64,000 nt of DNA, from assembly GCF_900091315.1 (NCBI RefSeq), contig NZ_FLSP01000005.1, positions 97,839-161,838 of the forward strand, written 5' to 3'. A model generated the notes under the pieces. It saw nothing but the letters and a program-made list of their open reading frames with translations. It was not told the DNA's origin and ran no database searches. A program made the position numbers and the translations under genes. The DNA is from Streptomyces sp. DI166 (GTDB taxonomy: Bacteria; Actinomycetota; Actinomycetes; Streptomycetales; Streptomycetaceae). Of the stretch, positions 22,468-31,848 are shown piece after piece; position 1 is the stretch's first letter; each line of letters begins with the position of its first letter.

Positions 22468-23061
22468 ATGGCCCGCGCGGGTCTCACCGCCGACCGCGTC
22501 ACCGCGGCCGCCGCCGACCTGGCCGACGAGGTCGGCTTCGAGAAGGTCAGCCTGTCGGCGCTGGCCCGGCACTTCGGCGTCAAGGACGCGAGCCTGTACT
22601 CCCACGTCCGCAACCTTGAGGACCTGCGCACCCGGATCGCGCTGCTCGCGGGCGGGGAGCTGATCGACCGCATCGCGCTGGCGGTCGCGGGCCGGGCGGG
22701 CAAGGACGCGCTCAGGGCCTTCGCCGACGCCTACCGGGAGTACGCCCTGGAACACCCCGGCCGCTACGCCGCCACCCAGATCCGCGTCGACCAGGCCCTG
22801 ATCGCCGACACCCCGGCCCTGCGCCGCACCGCCGAGATCACCTACGGCGTGCTGCGCGCCTACGGCCTGGACGAACCCGATCTGACGGACGCCGTCCGCC
22901 TGCTGCGCAGCACCTTCCACGGCTACTGCGCCCTGGAGTCGGCGGGCGCCTTCGGCGCGCCCAGGGACGTACGGGCCTCCTGGGACCGCGCGGTGGAGGC
23001 ACTGCACGTGGCACTGGAGCACTGGCCGAAGCGGGAACAATCAGTCGGCGGCCCTGGCTAG
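22468..23061 (+). CDS. TetR/AcrR-family transcriptional regulator
   Basis: 197 residues, ATG 22468 with GGAGGGAG upstream. Seen: N-terminal helix-turn-helix (FEKVSLSALARHFGVKDASLYSHVRNLEDL) and a C-terminal TetR_C_33/WHG-like ligand domain. Its 3' end overlaps the convergent PEP mutase-like gene by 21 bp. Just upstream, TTAGTTTCACGGCTAGTA (around 22426-22443) contains two TAGT boxes that could be an autoregulatory operator, though the symmetry is weak. Target unknown. Confidence 0.88.
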   Translation: MARAGLTADRVTAAAADLADEVGFEKVSLSALARHFGVKDASLYSHVRNLEDLRTRIALLAGGELIDRIALAVAGRAGKDALRAFADAYREYALEHPGRYAATQIRVDQALIADTPALRRTAEITYGVLRAYGLDEPDLTDAVRLLRSTFHGYCALESAGAFGAPRDVRASWDRAVEALHVALEHWPKREQSVGGPG

Positions 23062-23802
23062 CGCTTGCACCTCGGCGTACGTGGGCGCCGCGCCGCGCGG
23101 GCTCCGGCCGGCGCGGATCCCGGTGGCCGTCTCCACCGCCGCGGCCAGTGCGCGCCGGTAGAGCAGTGAGCCGAGGCTGACGCGGTGCACGCCGAGGTCG
23201 GTGAGGTGCGCGAGGGTGGGTCCGGTGGGCGAGTAGAGGATGTTCAGGGGGACCTGGACCTGGCGGACGAGGGCCGCGATGCGCGCCGGGTCGGTCAGGC
23301 CGGGCACGAACACGCCGTCCGCGCCCGCCTGTTGGTAGGCGTCCAGGCGGCGGAGGGTGTCGCGCTCGTCCCCTTCGCCGAGCCAGTGCGTGTCGGTGCG
23401 CGCGTTGACGAAGAGGTCCGGTGCCGCCGCCTTCACGGCCGCGATCTTCGCCGCGTGCACCGGCACCGGGCCCAGTCCGTCCTCCAGGTTCAGACCGACG
23501 GCCCCGACAGCGGCCAGTTGCCGGGCGAACTCCCCCACCTCGTCCGGGTCGTCGCTGAAGCCGCCCTCCGCGTCGACGGAGAGCAGGAACGGCCCGCTGC
23601 CCAGGGTGAGGGCCAGCCGCAGCGTCTCGTCCTGGGTCGCCGAGGCACCGTCCGGCAGCCCCGCCCCCGCGGCGACGGCGAGGCTCGTGGTGGCGACGGC
23701 CGGGAAGCCCTCGGCGGCCAGCGCCAGGGCGGAGGCGTGGTCCCAGGCGTTGGGGAGGAGCAGCGGCGCGCCGGTGCGGTGGAGGCGGGCGAAAGGCGTC
23801 AT
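23041..23802 (-). CDS. Isocitrate lyase/PEP mutase superfamily protein
   Basis: 253 residues, ATG 23802. Seen: the TIM-barrel pattern of the superfamily: LLLPNAWDHASALALAAEGFPAVATTS at the N-terminus, the metal-site stretch FLLSVDAEGGF, GLNLEDG, and VNARTDTHWLGEGDE. Family knowledge: members include 2-methylisocitrate lyase, PEP mutase, oxaloacetate decarboxylases and carboxyphosphonoenolpyruvate synthase. The catalytic cysteine motif of true isocitrate lyases (KKCGH) is absent, so a PEP mutase/phosphonopyruvate-hydrolase-like or decarboxylase role is more likely. Convergent with and overlapping the TetR gene. Confidence 0.85.
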   Translation of the reverse strand: MTPFARLHRTGAPLLLPNAWDHASALALAAEGFPAVATTSLAVAAGAGLPDGASATQDETLRLALTLGSGPFLLSVDAEGGFSDDPDEVGEFARQLAAVGAVGLNLEDGLGPVPVHAAKIAAVKAAAPDLFVNARTDTHWLGEGDERDTLRRLDAYQQAGADGVFVPGLTDPARIAALVRQVQVPLNILYSPTGPTLAHLTDLGVHRVSLGSLLYRRALAAAVETATGIRAGRSPRGAAPTYAEVQALARAAD

Positions 23803-23853
23803 GAGGGCACCGTAGGGCCGGGTCGCTTCGGTACCGGCCGAACCGTCGCGCCC

Positions 23854-25545
23854 TCAGCCGCCGCTCGTCACCTCCACCCGGCCGTCCTCGATCCGCATCC
23901 GGCTCTCCCCTCCGCCCGCCCAGCGCACCAGCAGGCCCCCCTCGCCGTCCGGGCTCACCTCGGCCAGCCGGGACAGGTCCGCCGGTTCCGGTTCCGCCGT
24001 CAGGCGGGCCAGCGCCACGAAGAGGGCCGGGGTGTCGCCCACCGTCCCGGTGAGGGCGCCCGTCAGACCCAGGGCCGGGGTCAGGTCGGCGCGCAGCTCG
24101 GCGGGCGGCGACCAGCCCGTGACCCGGATCTCCGTACCGGCTTCCGCCCCCGCCACCAGATACGCCCTGACCTCCACCGCGCCCCGCACCAGCACCGCGC
24201 AGGTGACCCGGGCGCCGCGGGCCGCGGTGTGTCGGGAGGCGGCCCAGCCCGGGCCGGTGCCCAGGGGTTCGATGGCGGTGCGGCTCGGGTCGCCGTCGAC
24301 GAGGACGCTGTTGTCGCCGGACGGGGAGGGCCCGGTCGCCGTGGAGTAGGCGAGCCGGGAGTAGTAGGGGTCGTAGTCGGGGTGCTCGCTGCCGTGGTTG
24401 TGGAGGCGGACCAGACCGTCGGCGGTGGTGGACTGCAGCAGCCAGTTGGGCGGGGCGACGGGGTACGCCGCGTCCGGGCCCTCCGCCGGGGCCGGTTCCT
24501 CCGGTGCCGTCCAGACCTCGTGGTCCGCGGGGAGCAGCAGGCCGAGGAAGCCCTTGCTCGCCCAGTACGGGGACGCGGGGCCCGAGTAGTTCTGCAGCAC
24601 CGCCGGGTTGGGACCGTGCCAGCCGAGGGTGAGCAGGCCGTGCTCGTCCAGCGCGCCGCGCTCCAGGAAGTGGCGCAGGGCGCCGGAGGCGAGGCGGCGG
24701 GTGCGGCCCGGGGGCAGCGGGGTGCGGCCGGTGAGGGCGCCGAGCCACAGCGGGGCCGTGGTCGCGAAGCGGTACGTCAGGGAGCGGCCCTGGTGCATGG
24801 GGGCGCCGTCGGCGGCGAACAGGCGCTCGTAGTCGGTCAGATGACGGTGCAGGCGGCGGCCGTAGAGGTCCAGCAGCCCGGCGTCGTCGGCGAGCCAGGC
24901 GTGCAGCACCGGGTAGAGGTGCATCGCCCAGCCGTTGTAGTAGTCGAACTTGCGGCCGTCGCCGTCGGTGTACCAGCCGTCGCCGAGGTACCACTGCTCG
25001 ATGCGTTCCAGACCGCGGTCGATCGCCTTGCGCGACGCCTCCGGTTCGTGGCCCACCGACTCCAGGAAGCCGCCGACGGTCACCGGGAACAACTCCCAGT
25101 TGCACGGCCACGGTTCGGCGGTGAGGGCGTCGCCCAGCCATGCCGCGGCGCGCTGCCGTACCCGGTCGTCGAGGCGGTCCCACAGCAGCGGCCGGGTCAG
25201 CCGCAGGGCGAGGGCGATGGAGGCGGCCTCCACCAGCGGCTGGCTGCGGTGCCGCACCTCGGGCCAGACGCCGGCGGTACCGGCGGCGAGCCCGTCGGCG
25301 TAGCGCTCCAGTGCCGTCTCGTCACGGCGGAAGGCGGCCAGCAGGAGCGTACGGGCGTACCCCTCCAGGCCGTCGGAGAGCCGCCCGGACCAGCTCTGCC
25401 GGTCCCCTGGCAGGTGGTAGAGGGCGCGGTCGGCGGTGGCGTACGGCTCCACGGCGGCCAGCAGCGCGTCGGCGGCCGCCTCCCAGTGGGCGCGGGTGTA
25501 GCCGGTGCGGGGGCTGAGCGCGCGGTCGTCGGGGGGCAGGTCCAT
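23854..25545 (-). CDS. DUF2264 protein of polysaccharide-utilisation loci
   Basis: 563 residues, ATG 25545 with AAGGA ten bases upstream. Seen: an (alpha/alpha)-barrel-like N-terminal half with LPGDRQSWSGRLSDGLEGYARTLLLAAFR, FDYYNGWAMHLYPVLHAWL and DGAPMHQGRSLTYRFATTAPLWLG, and a beta-rich C-terminal half. This is the DUF2264 pattern. Family knowledge: DUF2264 proteins recur in pectin/rhamnogalacturonan gene clusters and resemble uronyl hydrolase and lyase folds; the activity is not settled. There is no signal peptide, so the protein is cytoplasmic. It lies 64 bp downstream of the rhamnogalacturonan acetylesterase gene on the same strand, supporting a role in handling imported pectin fragments. 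Confidence 0.82.
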   Translation of the reverse strand: MDLPPDDRALSPRTGYTRAHWEAAADALLAAVEPYATADRALYHLPGDRQSWSGRLSDGLEGYARTLLLAAFRRDETALERYADGLAAGTAGVWPEVRHRSQPLVEAASIALALRLTRPLLWDRLDDRVRQRAAAWLGDALTAEPWPCNWELFPVTVGGFLESVGHEPEASRKAIDRGLERIEQWYLGDGWYTDGDGRKFDYYNGWAMHLYPVLHAWLADDAGLLDLYGRRLHRHLTDYERLFAADGAPMHQGRSLTYRFATTAPLWLGALTGRTPLPPGRTRRLASGALRHFLERGALDEHGLLTLGWHGPNPAVLQNYSGPASPYWASKGFLGLLLPADHEVWTAPEEPAPAEGPDAAYPVAPPNWLLQSTTADGLVRLHNHGSEHPDYDPYYSRLAYSTATGPSPSGDNSVLVDGDPSRTAIEPLGTGPGWAASRHTAARGARVTCAVLVRGAVEVRAYLVAGAEAGTEIRVTGWSPPAELRADLTPALGLTGALTGTVGDTPALFVALARLTAEPEPADLSRLAEVSPDGEGGLLVRWAGGGESRMRIEDGRVEVTSGG

Positions 25546-25609
25546 CAGCAGGCGTTCCTTCCAGCAGTGGCCTGGGGCGCCCCGGTTCCGGTCGGGACGC
25601 CCCAGGGGT

Positions 25610-26648
25610 TCATCCCACCCGCACCAGGCCCCTGGGCACCAGACCCTGGGCGAGCAGTTCGTCGCGGACGATCCCGGCGTAGGCGGTGGCGCCGCGCTCC
25701 GAGGTGTGGGTGTTGTCCCGTTTCTCGTTGTAGAGGTACAGCGCCTTGGAGCCCTCGACGCCGAGCGACTCGACGAGGGCCTTGGTGCGTGCGGTGAGGT
25801 CGACGAGCGGGACGTCCCGGTCGGCGGCGACCGCGCGGACGACCGCCGGGTGGTCCACCCCGAGTCCGTTGACCAGCAGGGCGGTGCCGTTGTTCAGGGT
25901 GCCGTCGGCGTTGAACCAGCGCCGCACGACCGGGGTGACCAGCACCGGCCGGCCGCCCCGCTCGCGGACCCCGGACACCAGGGGTTTCCAGGTTGGCGCG
26001 GTAGGTGGCCCCGTCGGTCGTCTTGTCGTTGTGCGCGAGCTGGATCAGTACCAGGTCGCCGCGCCGGATCCGCGGCCGGACCGTGTCCCACAGCCGGGGG
26101 TCGGCGAGATAACTGACCGTGCTCTCCCCGGAGTCGGCGTAATTGGCCACCGAGACTCCCTGGCGCAGGTACTGCGGGAGCTGCTGGCCCCAGCCGGTGT
26201 AGGGGTCGCCGGGCTGGTCGCAGACGGTGGAGTCGCCGATGAGGAAGATCTGCCGGGTGTGCCGGGCGGGGGTGACCCGGATGTCGGCGAGCGCGGGTGC
26301 CGAGCCGCCGATCGCCAGGTCAAGTCCGGGAGTTCCGTCGGGTCCGGTCGGTTCGCCCTCGGGGGTGCGGACGTCGACGGTGAAGGAGCGGGCGACGCGT
26401 GCCCCGGCGGGCGCGGCCGTCTCGGGGAGCAGGGCACGGCGGGTCTCGCCGCCGATGGCGGTGCTGGAGGCGGCCGGGCCGCCGAGGAGCACCCGTACGT
26501 CATAGGTGCCGGGCGGCAGGTCGAAGTGGCAGGCGGTGGCGGTGCAGTGGTCGATGTCCCGCACCGGCGCGGCGGCCTGCGCGGGCCCGGCGGTCAGGGC
26601 GGTGCTCAGCGTCACCGCCGCCAGTACGGCGATGTCGAAACGTCTCAC
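25610..26648 (-). pseudogene. Rhamnogalacturonan acetylesterase (SGNH/GDSL), interrupted by a frameshift
   Basis: Seen: from GTG 26648 (GGAGGAG six bases upstream) there is a signal peptide, a beta-sandwich N-domain and an SGNH esterase domain with IFLIGDSTVCDQ (block I Ser) and IQLAHND (block III), running in one frame to about 25985. The rest of the domain, WFNADGTLNNGTA through RDNTHTSERGATAYA (block V Asp-x-x-His), is in a second frame ending at 25610. Removing one G from the GGGG run at 25981-25984 restores a continuous protein of about 345 residues. Either a real frameshift mutation or a sequencing/assembly indel. If read through, it removes acetyl groups from rhamnogalacturonan I outside the cell, assisting the PL4 lyase encoded divergently. 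Confidence 0.85.
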
Positions 26649-26712
26649 TCGCGGCTCCTCCGTCACGTCCGGCGCGATGGCCGGTCCTGGTGCCGGACCG
26701 TACCGCCGATCG

Positions 26713-26724
26713 GCAAGCGCTTTC
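26713..26724. promoter_or_regulatory. LacI-type operator candidate between the esterase and lyase genes
   Basis: GCAAGCGCTTTC contains the AAGCGCTT palindrome (26715-26722), the classic core of LacI/GalR-family operators. It sits between the divergent acetylesterase and rhamnogalacturonan lyase genes, 65 bases from the esterase start, in an unusually A/T-rich spacer (26700-26800). A LacI-family gene lies at 36151-37194. Confidence 0.5.
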
Positions 26725-26850
26725 TAGATCCATACCGCAACTGACTGAATATCCAACACCAAACGTGCGCAAGCCCTTTCGCAAAATCGATTCAACTGTC
26801 AGCCTCGGACCCACCGGCAACCCCCACACCTCCCGAAAGGGGCACCCCCC

Positions 26851-28512
26851 ATGCCCGCATCCGGACCGGTCGCCCGCCGTACCCTCGTCCTCGGCGCCGC
26901 CGCGGCGGCAGGCACCGCCGCCCTCGGCGGCACGGCCAGCGCCGCCGCCTTCGGCTGGAGCGACGACGGCGCGAACTACGTCATCGACACCGGAGCCCAA
27001 CTGGTCTTCAAGGTCGGCAAGTCCAACGGGGATCTGACCTCGCTGGTGTACCGGGGCGTGGAGTATCAGGGCTACGGCGGCAAGAACTCGCACATCGAAT
27101 CCGGTCTCGGCTCCTCGACCGTGACGATCGGTCAGTCCGGCTCGACGATCCTGGTGTCCGTCACCCACGGCACACTCCGGCACTACTACGCGGCCCGCAG
27201 CGGCGAGAACAACATCTACCTGTGGACCAACAAGGCCGACACCTCGGTCTCCGCGACCCGCTTCATCCTGCGCGTGAGGGCGGGCCTCTTCCTCAACGAC
27301 GAGCCCGACTCCTACACCTACGCCCCCACCGCAATCGAGGCCTCCGACGTCTTCGCCAAGCCCGACGGCCAGACCCGCTCCAAGCACTACTCCAAGCTGC
27401 GCGTGGCGGACTACACCCACGTCGGCTGGTCGAGCGGCGGTGTCGGCCTGTGGATCGTGCGCAGCAACCACGAGAAGGCGTCCGGCGGCCCGTTCTACCG
27501 CTCCCTGCTGCGCCACCAGAGCGCCGACGGAGGCGGTCTGTACGAGATCCTCTACTACGGCCAGAACCAGACCGAGCCCGAGCGCTTCGGCCTCCAGGGC
27601 CCCTACGTCATCGCCCTGACCGACGGCGGCGCCCCCTCCGCGTCACTGTTCCCCGGCACGCTCACCACCCCGTGGGCGGACTCCCTCGGCATGGCGGGCT
27701 ACGTCGGCGCGAGCGGCCGGGGCCGGGTCGCCGGGGTCGGCATCACCGGCCGCGACACTGCGTACGCGTACACCGTGGGCCTCGCCAACTCGGCCGCCCA
27801 GTACTGGGGTTCGGCCCGCGCCTCGGACGGCTACTTCTCCATCCCCGGAGTACTGCCGGGCACGTACACCCTGACCGTGTACAAGGACGAACTCGCCGTC
27901 CACACCGGCACGGTGACGGTCACCGCGGGCACGACCACCACCCTCAACACGATCGCGGTCCCCGCCTCCAACGACCCCTCGAACGCGACCGCGATCTGGC
28001 GGATCGGCGACTGGACCGGCACCCCCCGGGGCTTCAAGAACGCCGAACTGATGACGTACGCCCACCCCTCCGACGTACGGGCCGCACCCTGGACCGGGAA
28101 CGTGGTGATCGGCAGCGGGACGGAAACCTCCGCCTTCCCCTGCTACCTCTGGAAGGACGTCAACAGCGGAATCGTCGTCTACTTCCGGCTCACCGCCGCC
28201 CAGGCAGCCGCCGCGCACACCCTGCGCATCGGCGTCACCACGGCCTACGCCAACGGCCGCCCCCAGGTCGTCGTCAACGACACCTGGACCTCCGCCATCC
28301 CCTCCCCGCCCACCCAGCCCGGCACCCGGTCGCTGACCAACGGCTCCTACCGCGGCAACAACCACACCTTCACCTACAGCGTCCCGGCGTCCGCCTGGCT
28401 GGCGGACACCGGCGCCTACAACACGCTGCGGATCAATGTGGTGAGCGGTTCGGGGACGACGTCCTACCTCAGCGCCGGCACCTCCATCGACGCGATCGAC
28501 CTGCTGGCCTGA
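26851..28512 (+). CDS. Secreted rhamnogalacturonan lyase, PL4 family
   Basis: 553 residues, ATG 26851 with GAAAGGGG upstream. Seen: Tat-like signal (ARRTLVLGAAAAAGTAALGG, cleaved near residue 35). A large beta-sandwich catalytic domain follows (about 37-310; GANYVIDTGAQLVFKVGKSNGDLTSL style opening). Next is a FnIII-like module (YFSIPGVLPGTYTLTVYKDELAVHTGTV, about 325-370) and a C-terminal CBM-like jelly roll beginning AIWRIGDWTGTPRGFKNAE. This three-domain order is that of PL4 rhamnogalacturonan endolyases, which cleave the Rha-GalA backbone by beta-elimination. It is divergent from the acetylesterase that would deacetylate the same backbone. Confidence 0.88.
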   Translation: MPASGPVARRTLVLGAAAAAGTAALGGTASAAAFGWSDDGANYVIDTGAQLVFKVGKSNGDLTSLVYRGVEYQGYGGKNSHIESGLGSSTVTIGQSGSTILVSVTHGTLRHYYAARSGENNIYLWTNKADTSVSATRFILRVRAGLFLNDEPDSYTYAPTAIEASDVFAKPDGQTRSKHYSKLRVADYTHVGWSSGGVGLWIVRSNHEKASGGPFYRSLLRHQSADGGGLYEILYYGQNQTEPERFGLQGPYVIALTDGGAPSASLFPGTLTTPWADSLGMAGYVGASGRGRVAGVGITGRDTAYAYTVGLANSAAQYWGSARASDGYFSIPGVLPGTYTLTVYKDELAVHTGTVTVTAGTTTTLNTIAVPASNDPSNATAIWRIGDWTGTPRGFKNAELMTYAHPSDVRAAPWTGNVVIGSGTETSAFPCYLWKDVNSGIVVYFRLTAAQAAAAHTLRIGVTTAYANGRPQVVVNDTWTSAIPSPPTQPGTRSLTNGSYRGNNHTFTYSVPASAWLADTGAYNTLRINVVSGSGTTSYLSAGTSIDAIDLLA

Positions 28513-28521
28513 CGAACCATG

Positions 28522-29946
28522 TCAACTCCCGCGCGTCCACTGCTGATTGGCGCCCCCGTTGCAGGAGTAGGTGATGAGGGCCGCGGAGTTGGCGGTGGAC
28601 GCGCCGCTGACGTCGAGGCACTCCCCGCTCGCGCGGGAGACGACGTTCACGTACGAGCCGGTCGTGGTCACCGACCACTGCTGGGCGGCCACCGAGGCGG
28701 CGCAGTCCTCCTGGGTCACCGTGCTCGCGTTCTCCCGCAGACACAGGGAGCTGTGCCGCGCCACCAGCTGGTAGTAGCCGCCGCCCACCGGCTTGAACCA
28801 GTACTTCTGGTTGTTCCCGCCGTTGCAGTCCCACTGCTTGATCTGCGCCCCCCGCCACTGCGACTGACTGGTGACATCGGCGCACTTGCCGGAGTGCCGG
28901 GCGATGAGCGTCTGGTACGTGGCACTGACCCCGCTCACCGTTCCGGCGGCCGTGTCGACGGTGACCTCCGGGGTCCAGGACATCGACAGCGTCGTGGCGG
29001 TCGGGAAGTTCAGCGGCAGCCACACATAGCGGGAGTCGTTGACGGTCCCGCCGAAGGAGTTGCCCCAGCGGTCGCCGAGGTAGAGGTAGGAGGTGCCCGA
29101 ACTGCCCTGCACGGGAAGGACGTAGGCGGTCTGCGAGCCGTAGGCCGTGGAGTCGCCGACGTCGGTCATGGCGGTCCAGGGCCCGGCGAGGGAGGTGGCG
29201 GTGGCGTACTGCTGCTGGTTGGGGTTCCAGCCGGTGGCGCCGGAGGTGAGCATGAAGTAGACGCCGCCCCGCTTGAACAGCGCCGGTGCCTCCCGGTGGC
29301 CGCCGTGCCAGGGGTCGGCGACCAGGGCGGCGATGCCGGTGTAGTCACTGGTCAGGCGGTAGATGTGCAGGTCGTAGTTCTCGCGCGCGGCGGAGACCAT
29401 GTAGCCGGTGCCGTCGGTGTCGACGAAGACCGTGATGTCGCGGGACATGTGGCCGAGCGGGCGGAAGCTGCCCTGCCAGGTGTAGTCGCCGTCCACGGTG
29501 TCGGAGACGGCGACCGCCGCGCGCGCCTCGCCGTAGTCGATGCCGTTCTCCTTGTGCATCCACATCACGAACTTGCCGGTGGCCGCGTTGTACATGACCT
29601 TGGGCCGCTCGATGTTGGCGGTGGCCAGCTCCGGATCGGTCGCCTCGGTGAGGACGTGGTTGCGGAACTCCCAGTTCTTCAGGTCCGTGGAGCGGTACGC
29701 GGAGACGTACCGGAAGGTGTTGTCGGCGTTGCGGTTCTCGCCGAACCAGTAGTAGTACGCGCCGACCTTGACGACCCCGCCGCCGTGGGCGTGCACGGGG
29801 TTTCCCGAAATGTCGGTGAACTGGGTGCCGTTGACGACCGTGTGGGGCGCCGCCTGCGCGGGCCCGGCGAGGCCGAGGGCACCGGCCAGCGCCAGACAGA
29901 GGGCGAGCAGGATCGCGTACGCACGGTGGAGGTGTTCGCGGCTCAT
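28522..29946 (-). CDS. Secreted GH43 enzyme with CBM13 (likely exo-beta-1,3-galactanase)
   Basis: 474 residues from ATG 29946 (GAGAGGC upstream). Seen: signal peptide ending AQA near residue 35. A five-bladed propeller catalytic domain (about 36-325) carries GNPVHAHGGGVVKVGAYYYWFGENRN, IERPKVMYN, GHMSRDITVFVDTDGTGY and HREAPALFKRGGVYFMLTSGATGWNPN. A C-terminal ricin-type CBM13 (about 345-474) has three QxW repeats (QKYWF, QQWSV, QQWTR). This fits the GH43 subgroup of exo-beta-1,3-galactanases known from Streptomyces, which bypass beta-1,6 side chains of arabinogalactan. It is convergent with the PL4 gene, 9 bp apart. With GH30 and LacZ it would complete type II arabinogalactan breakdown (inference). 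Confidence 0.83.
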   Translation of the reverse strand: MSREHLHRAYAILLALCLALAGALGLAGPAQAAPHTVVNGTQFTDISGNPVHAHGGGVVKVGAYYYWFGENRNADNTFRYVSAYRSTDLKNWEFRNHVLTEATDPELATANIERPKVMYNAATGKFVMWMHKENGIDYGEARAAVAVSDTVDGDYTWQGSFRPLGHMSRDITVFVDTDGTGYMVSAARENYDLHIYRLTSDYTGIAALVADPWHGGHREAPALFKRGGVYFMLTSGATGWNPNQQQYATATSLAGPWTAMTDVGDSTAYGSQTAYVLPVQGSSGTSYLYLGDRWGNSFGGTVNDSRYVWLPLNFPTATTLSMSWTPEVTVDTAAGTVSGVSATYQTLIARHSGKCADVTSQSQWRGAQIKQWDCNGGNNQKYWFKPVGGGYYQLVARHSSLCLRENASTVTQEDCAASVAAQQWSVTTTGSYVNVVSRASGECLDVSGASTANSAALITYSCNGGANQQWTRGS

Positions 29947-30188
29947 ACGGACTGCCTCTCGAAGGGTGGGGGAAGGTCCGCGGCGACTGTTCGAAATTAC
30001 GTACAGCATCTGCAATCCCGAACGCCGAAAAGGTAAGGGTGTGGCGGAGAGAGGTCAACGGGTCCGACGGGACAAGCGCGAGCGATCGTTTCCCGCCGCC
30101 GCGAGGCAGCCCCACGCCGGGCCAACTGACCTGCACAGCGCAGGAAAGAGCATTGCGGCCCAACTCAACGAATGATGAGATCAAACTC

Positions 30189-31772
30189 ATGACGGAACAG
30201 AACGTCGTCGTGGACGACGAGGTCGAGGTGTTGGTCGTCGGGGGCGGACCGGTCGGGCTCACCGCCCGCATCATGCTGGAGCGCTGGGGCGTCAGCACGC
30301 TCCTGGTCGAGAAGTACCGTGAGCTGTCCCCGTTCCCCCGGTCCAGGCTGGTCAATGTGCGCTCGATGGAGATCCTGCGCGGGCTGGGCCTGGACGAGAA
30401 GGTCGAAAGCAGCTCCTTCCGACGGGAGTTCGGCCAGATCCGCTTCCGGGAGACCCTGGACAGCCCCGACTTCGCCGGGGAGGACTGGGTCGGGGTGAAG
30501 ACACCGGTGCCGGAGAGCCCGGTGCTCGGGGTGGTCACCACCCAGGACCGACTGGAACCCCACCTCCTGGGCGGCGCCTCCACGCCGATGCGTTTCGGCG
30601 CCGAACTCGTCGACCTGACCGAGGAGTCGGACGCGGTCCTCGCCCGGATCCTGGACCACGAGCACGGCGGCCACCGCCAGGTCCGCGCCCGCTACCTGAT
30701 CGCCGCGGACGGCGCGGGCTCCACGGTCCGGCACCTGCTGGACATCGGCACCGACGGCCCCGGCAGGATCGCCGACGTGACCACCCTCGTCTTCGACGCG
30801 GACCTCGACCCCTGGTGCGCCGAGTACCCGGCAGGCGTCTACTTCCTCACCCACGGCTCCCTCATCCCCCTCTACCCCGAGGGCGGTTGGGCGTGGGTCG
30901 GCCCGACCCCCGAACCCGCCGAGCACGACGACTGGCCGGGCTATCTCAACCGCCTCTTCAACATGCGCGAGAAGGTGGCGATCAAGATGCTGCGGGTGCA
31001 GCACTGGGAGATGAAGGCGTTCGTCGCCGAACGGTTCCGGCACGACCGGATCCTGCTGGCCGGCGACGCCGCCCACGCCGTCCCCGTCACCGGCGGCCTC
31101 GGCATGAACGCCGGTATCGCCGACGCGCACAACCTCTGCTGGAAACTCGCGGGCGTCCTGCGCGGCTGGGCCGCCCCGGGCCTGCTGGACACCTACGGCC
31201 CCGAACGCCGCCCCGTCGCCGAACGGACCCTGCGCCAGGCGGTCGCCAACGCCCAGCTCATGTTCCAGGTCCAGGCCCGGCGCCAGGAACAGCTCCAGAC
31301 CGGGGCGGAACCCTCGGAGCGGATCGAACTGCCGTGGTCCGAGCGGTACTTCGCACAACTCGGGCTCGTCCTCGGCGTGGCCTACGACTCCGACGCCGTA
31401 CTCCCGGACGGTACCGAACCTCCCGAACCGGAGGACCCGGCGACCGACTACATCCCCACCGCCCGCCCCGGCCACCGCATGCCCCACTTCCCGCTCGGCG
31501 TGAACCGCTCCTCGCTGGACGCGCTGGGCGAGTGGTTCACCCTGCTCACCCCCGACCCCGACGGCTGGGCCGGACAGCTCACCTCACCCTGGCCGCTCCG
31601 GGTCGAACGTCTCACCCCGGCCCACCTGGACACCTGCGGCCTGGGCCCGCGGGGAGCACTGCTGGTCCGCCCGGACGGCCATGTGGCGGCCCGCTGGGCG
31701 GACGGCCCACGGACGGACTCGACGGTGCGCGAGGCACTGGAGGCGATCACCGGAGTCGACGCGACCGACTGA
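30189..31772 (+). CDS. FAD-dependent aromatic-ring monooxygenase (PheA/TfdB type)
   Basis: 527 residues from ATG 30189 (no strong RBS). Seen: N-terminal FAD-binding GGGPVGLTA, the second FAD motif GDAAHAVPVTGGLGMNAGIADAHNLCWKLAGVL (about 280-312), and a C-terminal thioredoxin-like domain (LDALGEWFTLLTPD to LVRPDGHVAARW). This is the architecture of NAD(P)H-dependent flavoprotein hydroxylases acting on phenols, aromatic polyketides or rifampicin. The usual GDAAHxxPPxGGxGMN motif here reads PVTGG. No polyketide or aromatic catabolic genes are adjacent, so the substrate cannot be assigned. A 240-bp spacer separates it from the divergent GH43 gene. Confidence 0.88.
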   Translation: MTEQNVVVDDEVEVLVVGGGPVGLTARIMLERWGVSTLLVEKYRELSPFPRSRLVNVRSMEILRGLGLDEKVESSSFRREFGQIRFRETLDSPDFAGEDWVGVKTPVPESPVLGVVTTQDRLEPHLLGGASTPMRFGAELVDLTEESDAVLARILDHEHGGHRQVRARYLIAADGAGSTVRHLLDIGTDGPGRIADVTTLVFDADLDPWCAEYPAGVYFLTHGSLIPLYPEGGWAWVGPTPEPAEHDDWPGYLNRLFNMREKVAIKMLRVQHWEMKAFVAERFRHDRILLAGDAAHAVPVTGGLGMNAGIADAHNLCWKLAGVLRGWAAPGLLDTYGPERRPVAERTLRQAVANAQLMFQVQARRQEQLQTGAEPSERIELPWSERYFAQLGLVLGVAYDSDAVLPDGTEPPEPEDPATDYIPTARPGHRMPHFPLGVNRSSLDALGEWFTLLTPDPDGWAGQLTSPWPLRVERLTPAHLDTCGLGPRGALLVRPDGHVAARWADGPRTDSTVREALEAITGVDATD

Positions 31773-31848
31773 TCTCACATGCTGTACACGCAGTCCATTG
31801 ACCGGACACCATGAACCACCCGCACACCCCGTCGACTAATGTCATGAC

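Noticed and set aside
25545..25980. C-terminal continuation of the acetylesterase in the original frame as a genuine novel tail
   Set aside because: The residues are Arg/Gly/Pro-rich without SGNH blocks, whereas the neighbouring frame continues the esterase domain exactly. A frameshift explains it better.
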